Source: CAZFLM01 sp964519955
Lineage (GTDB): Bacteria > Armatimonadota > Chthonomonadetes > Chthonomonadales > CAJBBX01
Direction: 5' to 3'
DNA: 13,704 bases
Assembly (NCBI GenBank): GCA_964519955.1
Contig: CAZFLM010000124.1
Span: forward strand, 1-13,704
Shown: piece by piece, positions 13,160 to 13,704 of the stretch
Numbering within the stretch: position 1 is the first letter of the stretch
How the letters are laid out: the number at the start of each line of letters is the position of its first letter
Notes under the pieces: generated by a model
Told to the model about the DNA's origin: nothing
Seen by the model: the letters and a program-made list of their open reading frames with translations, nothing else
Database searches by the model: none
Translations under genes and position numbers: made by a program

Positions 13160-13243
13160 CCGCGTACGTCTTGCTCAGCGCCATTCAGCCGTGTCGCAGC
13201 CAGCGCCCCCGCCGATGGGCGACACCGAGGGGTAACCGAAGCC

Positions 13244-13603
13244 ATGGGCAACCTGGTTCTGCCGAGCCTGCGGGATCTGTTCACCAAGCCCGCCACGCGC
13301 AACTTCCCGGTGACGCGCCGGACCGTCGCGGAGGAGTACCGCGGCTCGGTCACGTTCGAGAAGGACCTGTGCAACTACTGCGGCGCGTGCGCGCTGAAGT
13401 GCCCGACGAACGCCATCGTGGTCGAGCGCCAGTCGAAGACCCTGACGTTCGACCTGTTCCGGTGCGTGGCGTGCGCGGCGTGCGCCGAGGCCTGCAAGAA
13501 GGGCTGCGCGCAGATGAAGACGGCCGGCTACCGCCCCGCCTACGAGAAGCCGGAGCTGTACTTCCAGGGCGCGCCGATCATCCCCGCGGAGGGGGCTGAC
13601 TGA
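13244..13603 (+). CDS. echF: hydrogenase ferredoxin-like subunit EchF (NuoI-like, 2x[4Fe-4S])
   Basis: This 119-residue iron-sulfur protein carries two ferredoxin motifs: C43-x2-C46-x2-C49-x3-C53 followed by P (CNYCGACALKCP), and C74-x2-C77-x2-C80-x3-C84 (CVACAACAEAC), with an extra C88. The clusters pass electrons between EchC and soluble ferredoxin, completing the chain of the Ech complex. Members of the NuoI/EchF family have the same length and a short N-terminal membrane-associating stretch; here it is LVLPSLRDLFTKPATRNFPVTRR. The second motif lacks the usual Pro after the fourth Cys and has KKGC instead. The start ATG 13244 has GAGGGG 12 bases upstream, so translation initiation may be modest. 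It is separated from echE by 200 bases of repeat-rich spacer, unusual for subunits needed in equal amounts. Confidence 0.9.
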   Translation: MGNLVLPSLRDLFTKPATRNFPVTRRTVAEEYRGSVTFEKDLCNYCGACALKCPTNAIVVERQSKTLTFDLFRCVACAACAEACKKGCAQMKTAGYRPAYEKPELYFQGAPIIPAEGAD

Positions 13604-13704
13604 CCTTCCTGCTGCGACAGAGAACCATCGAGGCGGGGCCCGGCGGGGGGGGGGGGGCCGGCCCGGGGGTGGGGGGGGCGGGCGGTGTGGGACATCAGGG
13701 GCGG
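13604..13704. other. non-coding contig end with poly-G low complexity
   Basis: After the echF stop, the sequence becomes a G-rich string, including a run of about 13 G starting near 13645 and another of about 8 G near 13671. No gene is visible. Such a pattern at a contig end is typical of poor-quality base calls and should not be interpreted biologically. Confidence 0.6.

Noticed and set aside
8041..13603. Respiratory complex I (nuo) fragment
   Set aside because: EchE has both CxxC nickel motifs, which NuoD lacks. The gene order and the six-subunit content fit Ech rather than nuoA-N.
1..13704. tRNA or rRNA genes
   Set aside because: Reading both strands of the spacers showed no tRNA cloverleaf with a T-loop GTTCGAATC-like box and no rRNA-like conserved stretch.

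Overview
The window is GC-rich bacterial DNA with dense, short-spaced genes. Most genes have GGAGG-like ribosome binding sites, and several start at GTG. A PEP-CTERM surface protein, two secreted-type glycoside hydrolases and a complete Ech-type hydrogenase operon suggest a free-living, polysaccharide-using, at least facultatively anaerobic bacterium. The gene style resembles uncultured Armatimonadota or Planctomycetota genomes, but this placement is an impression and not a demonstrated result. The last ~80 bases are G-rich low-complexity sequence that looks like a degraded contig end.

Left part (1-2192): a PHP-family phosphoesterase (76-942) is followed by a small zinc-ribbon protein (1001-1267). 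A convergent PEP-CTERM protein (1994-1350, minus strand) comes next, with a hairpin between the two gene ends. A divergent spacer with two short palindromes separates it from the next block.

Middle part (2193-7736): three plus-strand genes follow one another closely. They are an AMP-forming acyl-CoA ligase (2193-3827), a clan GH-A-like glycoside hydrolase (3835-4884) and a helical protein of unknown function (4897-5415). Facing them on the minus strand is a large exported TIM-barrel protein with a GH20/GH67-type N-terminal domain (7736-5643). The convergent spacer carries two copies of a small hairpin repeat. Upstream of the large glycosidase is a leader with two mutually exclusive hairpins.

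Right part (8041-13603): six consecutive plus-strand genes match the order and subunit types of an energy-converting [NiFe] hydrogenase, echABCDEF. They are an antiporter-like membrane subunit (EchA), a NuoH-like membrane subunit (EchB), the small [4Fe-4S] subunit (EchC), a NuoC-like subunit (EchD), the NiFe large subunit (EchE) and a 2x[4Fe-4S] ferredoxin-like subunit (EchF). EchE keeps all four nickel-ligand cysteines, so this is a hydrogenase and not a complex I relative that lost its metal site. The complex would exchange electrons between ferredoxin and H+/H2 and couple this to ion movement across the membrane. No hyp maturation genes are in the window.

The most unusual content is non-coding. 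The Ech operon is interrupted by two structured spacers, one before echE and one of 200 bases before echF. The echE-echF spacer holds two copies of a hairpin whose relatives also lie in the 5.4-5.6 kb spacer. Between the two sub-families the bases closing the loop have changed in a compensatory way.
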